A DNA stretch of 32,162 nt from Chloroflexota bacterium (GTDB taxonomy: Bacteria; Chloroflexota; Limnocylindria; Limnocylindrales; CSP1-4), in assembly GCA_021787395.1 (NCBI GenBank), contig JAJYLZ010000040.1, forward strand, positions 1 through 32,162, written 5' to 3'. The position numbers and the translations under genes were made by a program. This document shows positions 31,969-32,162 of the stretch, in pieces. The stretch's first letter is position 1. Every line of letters starts with the position of its first letter. The notes below the pieces were generated by a model. It had not been told where the DNA came from, did no database searches, and saw nothing but the letters and a program-made list of their open reading frames with translations.

Positions 31969-32162
31969 CCGAGCGTGACGGGTTCACGGCCGAGGAGGCG
32001 GCGCGGATCCGCTCCGCGGCCGCCGCCCTCGAGCGGGCCGCCGGGGAGCCCGCCCCCGGGCCGCGCCCGGGCCTCGCGGCCGACATCATGGCCGCGATCG
32101 CCGAGGAGCCGACGCCCGAGCCGGTCGCCGCGATGGCCGCCTCCGCCCGGGCCCGCCGCCCG
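31965..32162 (+). CDS. Probable anti-sigma factor, 3' end cut by window edge
   Basis: Sixty-six codons are visible, starting with ATGA overlap on the sigma gene. The N-terminus is Ala/Glu-rich, and GLAADIMAAIAEEPTPEP resembles the segment before the membrane helix in many anti-sigma-like proteins. No zinc motif or helix is reached before the window ends. The call rests mostly on the coupled position behind an ECF sigma factor. Confidence 0.5.
   Translation, partial: MTERDGFTAEEAARIRSAAAALERAAGEPAPGPRPGLAADIMAAIAEEPTPEPVAAMAASARARRP

Overview
The window is very GC-rich DNA, densely packed with short operons on both strands. The gene mix suggests a Chloroflexota bacterium of the Limnocylindria/Ellin6529 kind, or less likely an actinobacterium. 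It includes a DUF4032 kinase-like protein, a YggT-like membrane protein, a BldC-like regulator, a B12-dependent acyl-CoA mutase and several ECF sigma factors. Taxonomy is inferred from this mix, not from a marker gene. No rRNA or tRNA gene was found.

Left part (1-7.3 kb). On the minus strand lie a DUF4118 sensor kinase (2294-4849), a tiny lipoprotein, a YggT-like protein and an OmpR-type response regulator, followed by an SRPBCC gene cut by the window edge. Then come a small membrane protein, a possible HAD-like protein, a zinc-ribbon protein, a J-domain protein and an orphan HypA-like protein.

Middle (7.3-21.5 kb). A BldC/excisionase-type regulator is followed by a class III aminotransferase and an acyl-CoA dehydrogenase. 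These two are divergent across about 940 bases of repeat-rich non-coding DNA. Next are a SnoaL-like protein, an EamA transporter that appears to lack one helix, and an overlapping pair made of an ECF sigma factor and a DNA-alkylation repair protein with reversed Ada domain order. After them come a methyltransferase, two acetyltransferases with a VOC-like gene between them, a DUF4032 protein, an overlapping hydrolase and nitroreductase, and a second J-domain protein.

Right part (21.5-32.2 kb). A B12-dependent mutase carries the isobutyryl-CoA mutase residue pair (Phe/Gln), not the methylmalonyl-CoA pair (Tyr/Arg). It runs tail to tail into a stand-alone CarH-like B12 sensor domain that has no DNA-binding part. 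A response regulator and histidine kinase follow. Then comes an HMA-TauE/DsbD-like-cupredoxin copper protein with three 11-bp-phased TTGAC-type repeats upstream. An IS481-family element sits precisely on that gene's stop codon. The window ends with a glutaredoxin-thioredoxin reductase fusion, a Met/His-rich secreted peptide and an ECF sigma/anti-sigma-like pair.

Across the window, about nine genes have a -10-like hexamer (usually TAnnnT) ending only 6-8 bases before the start codon and no ribosome binding site. This points to widespread leaderless transcription. Other genes have strong AGGAGG-type sites, so both modes appear to coexist.
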